Assembly: GCF_026625605.1 (NCBI RefSeq)
Contig: NZ_CP113054.1
Location: forward strand, 620,001 to 684,000
DNA length: 64,000 nucleotides
Direction: 5' to 3'
From: Luteolibacter sp. SL250
Lineage (GTDB): Bacteria > Verrucomicrobiota > Verrucomicrobiia > Verrucomicrobiales > Akkermansiaceae
Shown here: in pieces, positions 1-8,653 of the stretch
Position numbering within the stretch: position 1 is the stretch's first letter
Layout of the letters: every line of letters starts with the position of its first letter
Translations under genes and position numbers: made by a program
The notes under the pieces: generated by a model
Database searches by the model: none
Told to the model about the DNA's origin: nothing
What the model saw: the letters and a program-made list of their open reading frames with translations, nothing else

Positions 1-823
1 CGCGGCCGAGGATGGCGGCCAGCAGGTCGAACGCGGGGGAGTCCGCATGGTCCAGCGCCGGGCACTTCCATGCCAGGGAGATGCGGCTGGTGGGGATGGC
101 GAACGTCTCACGGGCGAAGCGCGGGCCGAGCTGCAGGTTGTCCTGCGGCACCACGGGATCCCGCCCGGCGGAAACGGTGCGGTCCGCCGTCAGTTCCGTG
201 ATCTGCCGCAGCGCTTCCACGGGATCGAAGTCCCCGGAGATGACGGCGAACGCCCGGTCCGGCGTGTAGCGTGTCCGGTGGTAGTCCAGCATGTCCTCAT
301 GGGTCAGCGTGTCGAACAGATGGCGGTGGCCGATCACCGGGTGGCGCCGCGGGTCACGCGTGAACGCGGTGGAGAGCAGCAGGCGGGTGGACGCGTTGTC
401 CGGATCATCCAGCCCCATGTCGATCTCACGCCGGATCACGTCCTTTTCCCGCTCGAACTCGGTCTGTGGGATCGTCGGGTAAAATACCAGGCCGGTGAGC
501 GTTTTGAGGAAGGTGGGCAGGGACTCGGATGGACCGTCGATGTAGTACACCGTGCGGTCGAAGGTGGTGTAGGCGTTCCAGTGCCCCCCGGCGGCCTGCA
601 CCGTGTCCGCCAGTTCGTCCGCGCTGTAGTCCCGTGTGCCCTTGAAGACCATGTGTTCCAGAAAGTGGGACAGCCCGCTCCCCAGGTGCCGGTCTTCATG
701 GACGCTGCCGGATTCCACCCAGATCTGGGCGCTGACCACGGGGGCGGCGGGATCCGGATCGAGGATCACCGTGAAGCCGTTCGGCAGGGTGTCTACGGTA
801 GCGGTGGTGGGCGGGTATTCCAT
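1..823 (-). CDS. M16 family zinc metallopeptidase (insulinase-like), 3' end cut off by window edge
   Basis: The N-terminal ~274 residues of an insulinase-type peptidase are visible; the gene runs off the left edge. After a short lead the protein reads VDTLPNGFTVIL, then HFLEH (H53, E56, H57), the inverted zinc motif HxxEH of M16 enzymes, in its usual place within the first 60 residues. The last visible residues, DHADSPAFDLLAAILGR, match the part of the M16 domain before the substrate-groove segment. Start 823 was chosen because it leaves 45 bp to the divergent gene at 869; an in-frame ATG at 865 would add 14 residues and almost abut that gene. Role inferred from family: periplasmic or cytoplasmic peptide degradation. 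M16 genes often come in pairs, so a partner may lie outside the window. Confidence 0.88.
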   Translation of the reverse strand, partial: MEYPPTTATVDTLPNGFTVILDPDPAAPVVSAQIWVESGSVHEDRHLGSGLSHFLEHMVFKGTRDYSADELADTVQAAGGHWNAYTTFDRTVYYIDGPSESLPTFLKTLTGLVFYPTIPQTEFEREKDVIRREIDMGLDDPDNASTRLLLSTAFTRDPRRHPVIGHRHLFDTLTHEDMLDYHRTRYTPDRAFAVISGDFDPVEALRQITELTADRTVSAGRDPVVPQDNLQLGPRFARETFAIPTSRISLAWKCPALDHADSPAFDLLAAILGR

Positions 824-868
824 GGATTTCAGCTTGGAGAGGGAGTTGGAGAGGCGTAGAAGCATCCC

Positions 869-1339
869 ATGCAACGTTGGATCGTGATTGCGGTGGTGGG
901 AGCGCTGTTGTTCGGACTGGGCGGCGGATTCGCGTTGTGGAACTACCGGGAGAACCGGCCGAAGAAAGTCTGGGTTCCGCTTGTTCTGAATGAAGAACTG
1001 CCGGAAGAGAAGCGCGGGGAATTGGCGGAGAAGATCAAGGCCGGATTGCTGGAGGGCTCCATCCTCCGGGAGGTGGTGAAAGACACCGGCCTCGCCAAGA
1101 AGCTGAAGCTGCCATCGGACGAGGCGGCGGAAGCGGAGGTGAGGAAAAGGCTCATGGTGGAGGTGGGTGAGGCGGATGTTCCGACCGAGACCGGGATCAT
1201 CCGCAAGATGCCTTCCATCAACATCGGTATCCACGCCCAGCGGAAAACCTATGGTCCGATGGGCGAGGTGGCGATGCGGATCATGAAGGACGTCTGGAAA
1301 ATGCTCGGGATCAAGGAACCGGCGGCGCCGACCATCTGA
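869..1339 (+). CDS. Hypothetical single-pass membrane-anchored protein
   Basis: 156 residues with one N-terminal hydrophobic segment (about residues 4-24, IVIAVVGALLFGLGGGFALW) followed by a basic stretch (RENRPKK) and a mostly helical charged domain. No cysteine follows the hydrophobic stretch, so it is a signal anchor rather than a lipoprotein. The rest contains an Ala/Glu/Lys-rich helix (EAAEAEVRKRL) and a C-terminal helix GEVAMRIMKDVWKMLGI. I do not recognise the family. It is transcribed divergently from the M16 peptidase and converges on the nitroreductase. A purine-rich GGAG lies about 16-20 bases before the ATG, a rather distant ribosome site. Probably a real gene from its length, codon use and lack of a better competing frame. 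Confidence 0.65.
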   Translation: MQRWIVIAVVGALLFGLGGGFALWNYRENRPKKVWVPLVLNEELPEEKRGELAEKIKAGLLEGSILREVVKDTGLAKKLKLPSDEAAEAEVRKRLMVEVGEADVPTETGIIRKMPSINIGIHAQRKTYGPMGEVAMRIMKDVWKMLGIKEPAAPTI

Positions 1340-1350
1340 GTCCGCAGGCT

Positions 1351-1995
1351 TCAGATGTGGCGGATCACCGCCTCGCGGGCGAAGCGGGCCTTGGGCATGG
1401 CGGCGTAACGGTCATCTTCCGCACGGTATCCCGCCGCGCAGGCGACCACGGTGGCATATTCCGTTCCTTCCAGCCCCAGCACGCGGTCATATCCCGCCGG
1501 ATTGATGCCTTCCAGCGGGCAGGTGTCGATGCCGAGAACGGCGGCGGCGGTCATGAATTGCCCCAGCGCGATGTAGAGCTGGCGGGTGTTCCAGGCGCGC
1601 CGCTGGTCCGTGTCCATCGGCGCCACGAAGCCGGAGATGATGGATTGGAGCGGGGCGAGAACCTCCAGCGGAGTGGACTGGACCTCTCCAAGCCGGGCGA
1701 CCCAACGGCTGATGTCTTCTTCCTCCAGGTTCTTCTTCACCGTGAACACCACCAGGTGGGAGGCGTCCGTCAGTTGGGCCTGCCCCCAGGATTCGGCGCG
1801 CAGCGCGGTCCGGATTTCAGGATTCCTGATGACCAGGAACTGCCACGGCTGCAGCCCGAAGGATGACGGCGTGAGTGAAAGCGAGTGCTCCAGCGTCTCC
1901 CACGTCTCCTCCGGGATGCGGCGGGCGGGGTCGAACTTTTTCGTGGCGTAGCGCCACTTCAGCGCGTCGAGGAGCGGGGTCTGGGATGGGGTCAC
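1351..1995 (-). CDS. Nitroreductase family NAD(P)H oxidoreductase
   Basis: 214 residues of the FMN-dependent nitroreductase fold (NfsB/DrgA group). The N terminus LLDALKWRYATKKFD carries the RYATKKFD pattern that contacts FMN phosphate, followed by SLSLTPSSFGLQPWQFLVI (SS.GLQPW, the second flavin-binding segment) and the C-terminal AAGYRAEDDRYA, where GYR is the third. The expected activity is two-electron reduction of nitro compounds or quinones using a flavin dimer in the cytoplasm; the natural substrate cannot be read from sequence. The start is GTG at 1995, only 8 bp after the lptD stop codon, so it is probably the second gene of an lptD transcript. Confidence 0.9.
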   Translation of the reverse strand: MTPSQTPLLDALKWRYATKKFDPARRIPEETWETLEHSLSLTPSSFGLQPWQFLVIRNPEIRTALRAESWGQAQLTDASHLVVFTVKKNLEEEDISRWVARLGEVQSTPLEVLAPLQSIISGFVAPMDTDQRRAWNTRQLYIALGQFMTAAAVLGIDTCPLEGINPAGYDRVLGLEGTEYATVVACAAGYRAEDDRYAAMPKARFAREAVIRHI

Positions 1996-2003
1996 GCCCG
2001 GGA

Positions 2004-4511
2004 TTATTCCGCATCAAGGCTGAAAGGCAAGGAGGCCGACGGCAAATCACGCAGCGTGAGGCTGAACATGACGCCGAACTCATCCTTCAGGCGGTTGTCC
2101 CGGTGGGTGATGCCCACCCCTGCGATCCATTTTCCGAGATCCCGGTGGAGGGTGTATTGCTGGACTTCCAGGGTATTGTCATCCAGCTCCAGGATATGCT
2201 TCGTCCCCACACCCCAGTTCTCCGCGATGCGGGTGTAAGTGCGGAGATCGACGCGGTTGGAGTCCTGGAACATCGGATGGTTGTCCAACATCCGGTAGCC
2301 GACGGAGAAGTAGAAGTCCTGGGTCGCCTGGAAGGTCACCGAGGTGGCGAACTCGGTGAAGCCGGACCCCCCGTCGAACAGAGGGAATTGCGTCTCCATA
2401 TTGACCGTCATCCAGGGAAGAGGTCTCCAGTTGAGATCATTGTAGAGGTTGGAGAAGCTGCTGCCGGCTTGGTCATCCTCCAGGAAAGCATCCATGTAGG
2501 TGTCCAGGGAAAGCCACTCGTAGGACTGGCCGTCCCGTTTGGTGATGAGCCGGTTCCTTGTGCCCAGCCGGAGCGTGTTCCAGTCCTGGAAATCATCGAT
2601 GGCCGTGTAACGGTTGGGTGAAAGCGGGCGTGGGCGCGTGGTGAAGGTCAGGCGGTCGATCTTCGGCTGGAGCTCGTCCAGCTCATCCGCGGAGAGCAGA
2701 GACCAGTTCGCGTAGGGCTGGATGACATGAAGCAGCCCGTCGATGCCCCACTTGTGGTTCTGGATGGAGGAATAGTCCTTCGAGAATTTCAGGGATGCCT
2801 CCGCGCCCAGGTGATAGATCATCCGGTCGAAATTGTCGGCGGGGCCGTCCACGGAATCGTACCGGGTGTAGCCGATGCCGGCGTGTGGGACGAAGTTCAG
2901 CCAGCCGCCGAAGTTCATCGGCATCGAGAAGTCGTGGAAGGTGTGGAAGCGGGTGAAGCCGGTGTCGATGAGCTGGTGGCGGAGGGCATCCGCCCGTGCG
3001 AGGCTCGCCGCGTCCCCGGCGTCCTGATAGGCCAGGATCTGCTGGGCGAGGATCAGTTCATAGCCGGTCAGTTGGCTGAGGTAGCGCGCGCGGTCGCCCA
3101 CAGGGCCGTCCAGCAGGGGCCGGATGATCGAATTTTTCCGCATGTCGGACGTTTGGTCGCCCAGGACGGAGAATGAGGTGGCGCCTTCATGCAGGATCGG
3201 CAGTCCGAACAATGGGCCGCGGGCCTGGTCATAGGCGATTTCCGGATGGCGCGTGTCCGTCCGGTAGAAATCATTCAGGCGAAACCTACCATAAAGCGAG
3301 AGCAGGGACTTTTCATCCCGGCGGAAGATGCCAAGGGTGTTGTCCGGGAAGGGGTCCTCGCCATAGTTCTTCGGGTCGAAGTCCTCGAGATAGTAGAGAT
3401 CGCTGAGGAAGGTCAGGTTGGCATCCGCATACCATTCGGCCTGGTCGGCGACTTCAAACGGGAAGCGCTGCTTCAGTTGGAGGCGGTAGCGGTCCTCGTT
3501 CACGGAGCCCCGGTCCACTCCGGAGCGGGAGATGTCCGGGTTGAGGTCGTTCAGATAGTAGAGGCTGAGGCCGGTGGTGTTCTTGTTCGAGGTGTCCGTG
3601 GCATCCTTCAGGTCGAGGCCGAAGCCCACGCCCCGGCGGGCGCGGAAGTCGAAGTGCCATTTTGAAAGCAGCCAGGGATCCGCCCCGGTGGATTCGTCAC
3701 CGCCCAGCATGATGCCGTAGCTGTTGAGCAGGTAGGGGCCCCAGTTCGTCCGGGCTCCCGGGATGAAGTGGTAGCCCAGCTCGGAGTCCAGCGGCTGGCT
3801 GAGGTAGGGCAGCCAGAACACGGGGGTGTCCCCGGCGTAGAGCTTCATGTTCCGGAAGACGATTTTCTCCCCGGGATAAACCTTCGTCTGTCCGGCCCGC
3901 ACCCAGTAGCTGGGGTCCTGGGAATCGTCGGTGGTGATGCCCGCGTCCTCCCCCACGAAGACCTGCTTGCCATCGATGGTCTGGACCTGGAATTTGCCGG
4001 CTTCGAGGAAAATGGGATCGACCGAGGCACGCAGCCCGGCGGTGTCGAGCTGTTTGGTCTCGTAGAAATAAACCGTGCGGTCCCCTTTCTGGGCGAGATT
4101 TCCCTGATAGAGCGTGACGTTGCCCTCGAAGGTGATGGACTTGGCGACCAGATCCAGCACCGCGCTGTCGGCGAAAATCTCCAGCCCGTTGTCGCCGGTC
4201 AGTTTCACCGGTCCGCGGGCGCGGATCTTGTCCTTCGCGTTGCCTTCCAGGCCGTTGTTGGTGAGGCGGATGTTCTCTGGAAGGGCTGCCATCCCCTCGA
4301 CCTGCGAACCGAATGCAATCTCCGGAGCGGGTACAGGGGTGATCATGTCCACGGCGGGTCCGACGTTGCCGTCCGGTTGGATCTCAGGCGGGTTCGGGGT
4401 GGCGGGCAGCGGTGCGGGCACGGCCGGCACGGGTGCGGGAACCGGCGCATCTTGGGCGTGGAGCGGGGAAAAGAGCAGCGGACCGGAGATCAGCGCGACG
4501 AGCTTGGACAT
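2004..4511 (-). CDS. lptD: LptD-like LPS assembly outer-membrane protein
   Basis: 835 residues from ATG 4511 with a short signal peptide (MSKLVALISGPLLFSPLHAQ) and a Pro/Ala-rich linker. Residues ~70-180 form an OstA/LptA-like beta-jellyroll: LTGDNGLEIFADSAVLD, then ITFEGNVTLYQG. The remaining ~600 residues are an aromatic-rich beta-barrel region (e.g. WHFDFRARRGVGFGLDLKD, QPYANWSLLSADELDELQP) ending in LRDLPSASLPFSLDAE. That order is the LptD order: periplasmic jellyroll plus large barrel, inserting LPS into the outer leaflet together with lipoprotein LptE. The length is close to typical LptD (about 780-850). The reading frame stays open far upstream, antisense to the dehydratase gene, but signal peptide and composition fix the start here. 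The nitroreductase gene follows after 8 bp. Confidence 0.88.
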   Translation of the reverse strand: MSKLVALISGPLLFSPLHAQDAPVPAPVPAVPAPLPATPNPPEIQPDGNVGPAVDMITPVPAPEIAFGSQVEGMAALPENIRLTNNGLEGNAKDKIRARGPVKLTGDNGLEIFADSAVLDLVAKSITFEGNVTLYQGNLAQKGDRTVYFYETKQLDTAGLRASVDPIFLEAGKFQVQTIDGKQVFVGEDAGITTDDSQDPSYWVRAGQTKVYPGEKIVFRNMKLYAGDTPVFWLPYLSQPLDSELGYHFIPGARTNWGPYLLNSYGIMLGGDESTGADPWLLSKWHFDFRARRGVGFGLDLKDATDTSNKNTTGLSLYYLNDLNPDISRSGVDRGSVNEDRYRLQLKQRFPFEVADQAEWYADANLTFLSDLYYLEDFDPKNYGEDPFPDNTLGIFRRDEKSLLSLYGRFRLNDFYRTDTRHPEIAYDQARGPLFGLPILHEGATSFSVLGDQTSDMRKNSIIRPLLDGPVGDRARYLSQLTGYELILAQQILAYQDAGDAASLARADALRHQLIDTGFTRFHTFHDFSMPMNFGGWLNFVPHAGIGYTRYDSVDGPADNFDRMIYHLGAEASLKFSKDYSSIQNHKWGIDGLLHVIQPYANWSLLSADELDELQPKIDRLTFTTRPRPLSPNRYTAIDDFQDWNTLRLGTRNRLITKRDGQSYEWLSLDTYMDAFLEDDQAGSSFSNLYNDLNWRPLPWMTVNMETQFPLFDGGSGFTEFATSVTFQATQDFYFSVGYRMLDNHPMFQDSNRVDLRTYTRIAENWGVGTKHILELDDNTLEVQQYTLHRDLGKWIAGVGITHRDNRLKDEFGVMFSLTLRDLPSASLPFSLDAE

Positions 4512-4572
4512 CGCCGTGATAAGAGTTTGACGGGGGGCCGAAGTAAAGAGGGAAAGCCGGAGGCACCCCACA

Positions 4573-4595
4573 CCCACTCTGCGGCCCGCAGTGGG
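4573..4595. other. Hairpin in the lptD / dehydratase divergent gap
   Basis: The 153-bp divergent gap contains an imperfect inverted repeat, CCCAC(TC)TGCGG against CCGCAGTGGG, about 70 bp before the dehydratase start. There is no T-run directly after it, so it is not a convincing terminator. It could be leader structure or an operator. Confidence 0.3.
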
Positions 4596-4664
4596 GCGGT
4601 GGGATTTTCCGGAGGGGGGCGGGGAGGGGTTCCGTCCCCGCTTTTCATTTGCGGGGGAACCGCT

Positions 4665-5684
4665 ATGAATCGTTCCGCCGTGAGCAACCAAGCCCGTTCC
4701 ATCATCGTCACCGGAGGCGCGGGCTTCATCGGCTCCCATTTGGTGCGCCGCCTGCTTGCGGACGGCCACCGCGTCCTGAACATCGACAAGCTCACCTACG
4801 CGGGAAATCTCCGCTCCCTCGCGGATGTCAGCGGCCACCCCTCCTACTCCTTCCTGCGGGCGGACATCGCGGACGCTCCAGCGATCCATGGGGCGTTTTC
4901 TTCGTTCCGGCCTGACCTGATTTTCCATCTCGCGGCGGAGAGCCACGTCGACCGCTCGATCACCGGGCCGATGGCGTTCATCGGGACCAATGTGACGGGA
5001 ACCGCGGTGCTCCTCCAGGCTGCGCTGGAAACATGGCAACGGCACCCGCGTCCGGAGGGCTTCCGGTTCATCCATGTTTCCACCGACGAGGTGTTCGGCG
5101 CGCTGGGCGACGAAGGCGTCTTCACGGAGAACAGCCCGTATCAGCCCCGCTCGCCCTATTCCGCCAGCAAGGCGGCCAGTGACCATCTGGTGCGTGCCTG
5201 GGGGGAGACCTATGGCCTGCCCTTCATCGTCACGAACAGTTCCAACAACTACGGTCCCTGCCAGCACCCGGAGAAACTGATCCCGCTGGCGGTCACCCGC
5301 GCGCTCGGCGGTGAGCCCATCCCCATCTATGGCAACGGGACGCAGGTCCGGGACTGGCTGCACGTGCTCGACCATTGCGATGCCCTCGTGCGGGTGGCCG
5401 CCCATGGCCGCAACCATGATACCTACCTCATCGGTGGGGGGAATGAGCGGAGGAATCTGGACCTGGTCCGTGAGCTGTGCGGCATCCTCGACCGGCTGGC
5501 CCCGAAGCCCGCCGGAGGCAGCTACGCGGACCAGATCACCTTCGTGGCGGACCGCCCCGGGCATGATTTCCGCTATGCGCTGGACGCGGCGAAGGTGAGC
5601 GCCCACACCGGCTGGGAGCCGGAGATCACCCGCAGCGAAGGGTTTTTCTCAACCGTGGAGTGGTACCTCGCCAACCTGAAGTAG
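4665..5684 (+). CDS. rfbB: dTDP-glucose 4,6-dehydratase
   Basis: 339 residues of the extended short-chain dehydrogenase family. The N terminus has the NAD-binding motif TGGAGFIGSH, followed by NIDKLTYAGNL, characteristic of RmlB/RfbB. The catalytic elements are STDEVFG (Thr-Asp-Glu) and YSASKAASDH (the YxxxK pair). NYGPCQHPEKLIPL and GNGTQVRDWLHVLDH are also RmlB hallmarks. It converts dTDP-glucose to dTDP-4-keto-6-deoxyglucose in the rhamnose/deoxysugar pathway for surface polysaccharide. The other dTDP-rhamnose genes (rmlA, rmlC, rmlD) are not in the window, so the gene stands alone. The divergent LptD neighbour also serves the cell surface. The ATG at 4665 was chosen because the Rossmann motif begins about 15 residues later; the open frame extends upstream but is antisense to lptD. 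Confidence 0.93.
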   Translation: MNRSAVSNQARSIIVTGGAGFIGSHLVRRLLADGHRVLNIDKLTYAGNLRSLADVSGHPSYSFLRADIADAPAIHGAFSSFRPDLIFHLAAESHVDRSITGPMAFIGTNVTGTAVLLQAALETWQRHPRPEGFRFIHVSTDEVFGALGDEGVFTENSPYQPRSPYSASKAASDHLVRAWGETYGLPFIVTNSSNNYGPCQHPEKLIPLAVTRALGGEPIPIYGNGTQVRDWLHVLDHCDALVRVAAHGRNHDTYLIGGGNERRNLDLVRELCGILDRLAPKPAGGSYADQITFVADRPGHDFRYALDAAKVSAHTGWEPEITRSEGFFSTVEWYLANLK

Positions 5685-5756
5685 CGTCACGGCATATCCA
5701 CGCCGTCGCCTCCGCCAGGAAGCCATGAATTTCTTTCATCGCTGATAAAGCCGCCA

Positions 5757-5772
5757 TGGCATGTGCCATGCT
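5757..5772 (+). promoter_or_regulatory. Candidate sigma-54 (-24/-12) element before urtB, inside an inverted repeat
   Basis: TGGCATG-TGCC-ATGCT fits the sigma-54 consensus TGGCACG-N4-TTGCW with GG and GC in the required register (11 bases between them). It lies within a perfect inverted repeat, CATGGCA-TG-TGCCATG (5755-5770). A start about 12 bases after the GC would fall near 5783, only 7 bases before the urtB ATG at 5790, so the leader would be very short. Sigma-54/NtrC control of urea uptake is common in other bacteria. Confidence 0.4.
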
Positions 5773-5789
5773 AACTCCGGCATCTTCCG

Positions 5790-7526
5790 ATGCTGAAGAA
5801 ACTGTTCCAACTTGGCTCCGTCTTCGTGCCGCTGATTGCCGCCTGTGTTCTGACAGGTCATCTGCGGGCCCAGGAGGCACCCGCCGCGTCCCCGCGGCAG
5901 CTCATCGCCAACGCGGTTTCCGCCGCCACGCCGGATGAGCAGAAGGATCTGATTCTGGCGATGCGGTCCACTCCTTCTCCGGAAATCGTGGAATGGCTGG
6001 AAAAATGGAAGGGCGGAGAGATCTATGTCCATACCACGGATGATGGTGCCGTGATCACGGCGTTGCTGCTCACCGGCCAACCGAATGCCGATGGTGCCAG
6101 CAACGCGGTGAAGCTGGTGGATGACACACCCTTCACCGGAGCTGACGGCCAGCCCATCCTCATCAATCCGGATGAAGTCCCCGCCGCGGAAACCACCTCC
6201 GGCATCCGCAGGGCGATGAAGGAAGTGTCCGATCTCGCCGCGCTGGCGGATCCGGATCCCGTCCGCCGCCTGCGTGCGGTGAAAGACTCCGCCATCGGCC
6301 AGAATCCGGAGAAGCTCCCCGGCCTGCAACTGCTGGAAAAATCAGAGAAGGAGCCCGCGATCCGGCGGGCGCTCCGCGAATCCATCTCCCTCATCCAGCT
6401 CAAGTCCACGGTTCCCGCGGAAAAAATCGCCGCCTGCAAAACTCTGGGTGATCTCCACTCCCTGGCCGCGCAGGACGCCCTGAAAGCGGTTCTCAAGGAA
6501 GCCGGTGCGGCCGACGACAAGGGCCTCGCCGCCGCGGCGCAGTCCGCCATCAGCTCCATCGACGGCCACATTTCCCGGATCAATGCCATGGGGACCGCGT
6601 TCCGCGGGCTTTCGCTCGGTTCGGTGCTGTTGGTCGTAGCCATCGGCCTTGCCATCACCTTCGGCCTCATGGGCGTGATCAACATGGCCCACGGTGAGTT
6701 CATCGCGGTAGGCGCCTACACCACCTACGTCATCCAGAACGTCTTCGCCGCCGGCTTGAAACTCTCTCCTTTCGGTTTCTCCCTCAGCATCCCCGGCTTC
6801 AACGTGGGGGGCGGGGACAACACCTACTTCATCCTGGCGATCCCCGCCAGTTTCCTGGTCGCCGCGCTCGTCGGCATCCTTCTGGAGCGGTCCGTCATCC
6901 AGTTCCTCTACAAGCGGCCCCTGGAATCCTTGCTCGCCACCTGGGGCATCTCGCTGGTCATGCAGCAGATCCTCAAGTTCGTCTTCGGTTCGAACAACGT
7001 GCAGGTCAACAGCCCCGCATGGCTTTCCGGAAACTGGACCGTGAATGATGTCATCTTCGGGTGGAACCGGCTGTTCGTCATCGGCTTCGCCGTGCTGATC
7101 ATCGCCGGCACCTGGCTGGTGCTCAACAAGACCTCCCTCGGCCTGCTCATCCGGGCGGTGATGCAGAACCGCAACATGGCCGCCTGCATGGGCGTGAGGA
7201 CGGAAAGGGTGAACACCATGACCTTTGCCTTCGGCTGCGGGCTGGCCGGTCTGGCCGGCGCGTTCCTTTCCCAGATCGGCAACGTGGGTCCGACCATGGG
7301 GCAGCTCTACATTGTGGACTCCTTCATGACCGTGGTGGTCGGCGGCGTGGGCAACATTGTGGGAACCGTGATCAGCGCGCTGGGCATCGGCGTGGCGGAC
7401 CAGACCTTCCAGCAATATCTCGGAAACCCGGTGATCGGTAAAATCCTCGTCCTCGGAGCGATCATCCTCTTCCTGCAATGGCGTCCCGCAGGTCTCTTCG
7501 TCACCCGGTCCCGCAGCCTCGACTAA
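5790..7526 (+). CDS. urtB: Urea ABC transporter permease UrtB
   Basis: 578 residues. The N terminus is a signal peptide (VFVPLIAACVLTGHLRAQ) followed by about 240 residues of helical, probably periplasmic sequence. Then comes a LivH-type permease domain starting near FRGLSLGSVLLVVAIGLAIT, with the conserved block FGLMGVINMAHGEFIAVGAY and the late segment VGGVGNIVGTVISALGIG. A long periplasmic extension before the permease distinguishes UrtB from the branched-chain amino-acid permease LivH (about 300 residues). It pairs with UrtC in the inner membrane to form the channel of an ATP-driven urea or short-amide importer. urtC follows 5 bp later. Substrate assignment rests on the whole five-gene set. 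Confidence 0.93.
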   Translation: MLKKLFQLGSVFVPLIAACVLTGHLRAQEAPAASPRQLIANAVSAATPDEQKDLILAMRSTPSPEIVEWLEKWKGGEIYVHTTDDGAVITALLLTGQPNADGASNAVKLVDDTPFTGADGQPILINPDEVPAAETTSGIRRAMKEVSDLAALADPDPVRRLRAVKDSAIGQNPEKLPGLQLLEKSEKEPAIRRALRESISLIQLKSTVPAEKIAACKTLGDLHSLAAQDALKAVLKEAGAADDKGLAAAAQSAISSIDGHISRINAMGTAFRGLSLGSVLLVVAIGLAITFGLMGVINMAHGEFIAVGAYTTYVIQNVFAAGLKLSPFGFSLSIPGFNVGGGDNTYFILAIPASFLVAALVGILLERSVIQFLYKRPLESLLATWGISLVMQQILKFVFGSNNVQVNSPAWLSGNWTVNDVIFGWNRLFVIGFAVLIIAGTWLVLNKTSLGLLIRAVMQNRNMAACMGVRTERVNTMTFAFGCGLAGLAGAFLSQIGNVGPTMGQLYIVDSFMTVVVGGVGNIVGTVISALGIGVADQTFQQYLGNPVIGKILVLGAIILFLQWRPAGLFVTRSRSLD

Positions 7527-7531
7527 CCCCA

Positions 7532-8650
7532 ATGTCCAAAACACCGCTCACCAGCCGGATTCATCTTCCGCTCCTGATCGCCTGCGCGATCGTCCTCGTC
7601 ATTGTCATTCCGCTGCTGCATTCCTTCGGGGTCATCTCGGATTTCACGCTGGGGAACTGGGGGAAATACCTCTGCTACGGCATCCTGGCCATCTCCATCG
7701 ACCTGTTGTGGGGCTATACCGGCCTCCTCTGCCTGGGCCAGGCCCTCTTCTTCACCCTGGGTGGCTACATGATGGGCATGCACCTGCTGCGGATGGCGGG
7801 CACCACGGAACTGCCGACCTTCCTGACCATGGTCGGGCGCAGCGAATGGCCGGTCTTCTTCCAGCCGTTCTCCAGCTTCCCCTTCGCCCTGCTGGCCATG
7901 GTGCTGGTGCCGGGCGTCCTGGCCTACGTCTTCGGTTACCTCGCCTTCCGGTCGCGCATCAAGGGTGTCTATTTCTCCATCCTCACCCAGGCGCTCACCT
8001 ACGGCGCGGCGCTGCTGTTCTTCCGGAACGAGCTGCTGATGGGTGGCAACAATGGCTTCACGAACTTCGACACGCTGCTCGGCTTCTCCCTGCGCGAGGT
8101 GGGCACGAAGCGCGGCCTCTACATCGCCACCGCCATCCTCCTGATCTCCGTCGTCGCGCTCTGCAAATGGCTGACCGGTTCCCGCTTCGGTCTGATCCAG
8201 CGCGCGATCCGGGATTCGGAGAACCGCGTGCTCTTCTCCGGCTACTCCACCGCGAACTTCAAGCTGTTCGTGTTCGTCATCAGCGCGGTGATCGCCAGTT
8301 TTGCGGGTGCGCTGTTCGTCCCACAGGTCGGCATCATCAACCCCAGCGAGATGGAGACGGGCAAGTCGCTGGAGGCCGTCGTCTGGGTGGCCCTCGGCGG
8401 GCGCGGCACCATCATCGGGCCTGTGCTCGGCGCGATCAGCGTGAACGCCCTCAAGAGCTGGGCTTCCTCCGGCGCCACGGCGGACTTCTGGCCCCTCATC
8501 CTCGGCGGCTCCTTCGTTCTTGTCGTTCTCTTCATGCCAAAGGGCATCGTCGGCATTCCGGGGCAGATCCGCTCGCTGATTTTGAAATTCCGCAGGAAGG
8601 AAGAAGAGAAAGCACCTTCCATCACCAACTCCGCCACCTCGAAACCCTGA
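7532..8650 (+). CDS. urtC: Urea ABC transporter permease UrtC
   Basis: 372 residues, LivM-like, with multiple membrane segments. Family markers include ISIDLLWGYTGLLCLGQALFF, SRIKGVYFSILTQALTYGAAL, the UrtC-typical NNGFTNFDTLLGF, and QVGIINPSEMETGKSLEAVV ahead of the last membrane segments. It is the second channel subunit, partner of UrtB. The ATG at 7532 lies 5 bp after the urtB stop; an upstream in-frame start inside urtB is less likely. The C terminus ends in a charged cytoplasmic tail (FRRKEEEKAPS). Confidence 0.93.
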   Translation: MSKTPLTSRIHLPLLIACAIVLVIVIPLLHSFGVISDFTLGNWGKYLCYGILAISIDLLWGYTGLLCLGQALFFTLGGYMMGMHLLRMAGTTELPTFLTMVGRSEWPVFFQPFSSFPFALLAMVLVPGVLAYVFGYLAFRSRIKGVYFSILTQALTYGAALLFFRNELLMGGNNGFTNFDTLLGFSLREVGTKRGLYIATAILLISVVALCKWLTGSRFGLIQRAIRDSENRVLFSGYSTANFKLFVFVISAVIASFAGALFVPQVGIINPSEMETGKSLEAVVWVALGGRGTIIGPVLGAISVNALKSWASSGATADFWPLILGGSFVLVVLFMPKGIVGIPGQIRSLILKFRRKEEEKAPSITNSATSKP

Positions 8651-8653
8651 GCC

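Noticed and set aside
3768-4664. Plus-strand open frame upstream of the dehydratase
   Set aside because: Antisense to lptD; no protein-like features before the Rossmann motif. The ATG at 4665 is a natural start.
4512-5606. Long open frame on the minus strand extending lptD upstream to 5606
   Set aside because: It is antisense to the well-supported dehydratase gene; the signal peptide at 4511 marks the true lptD start. High GC keeps stop codons rare.
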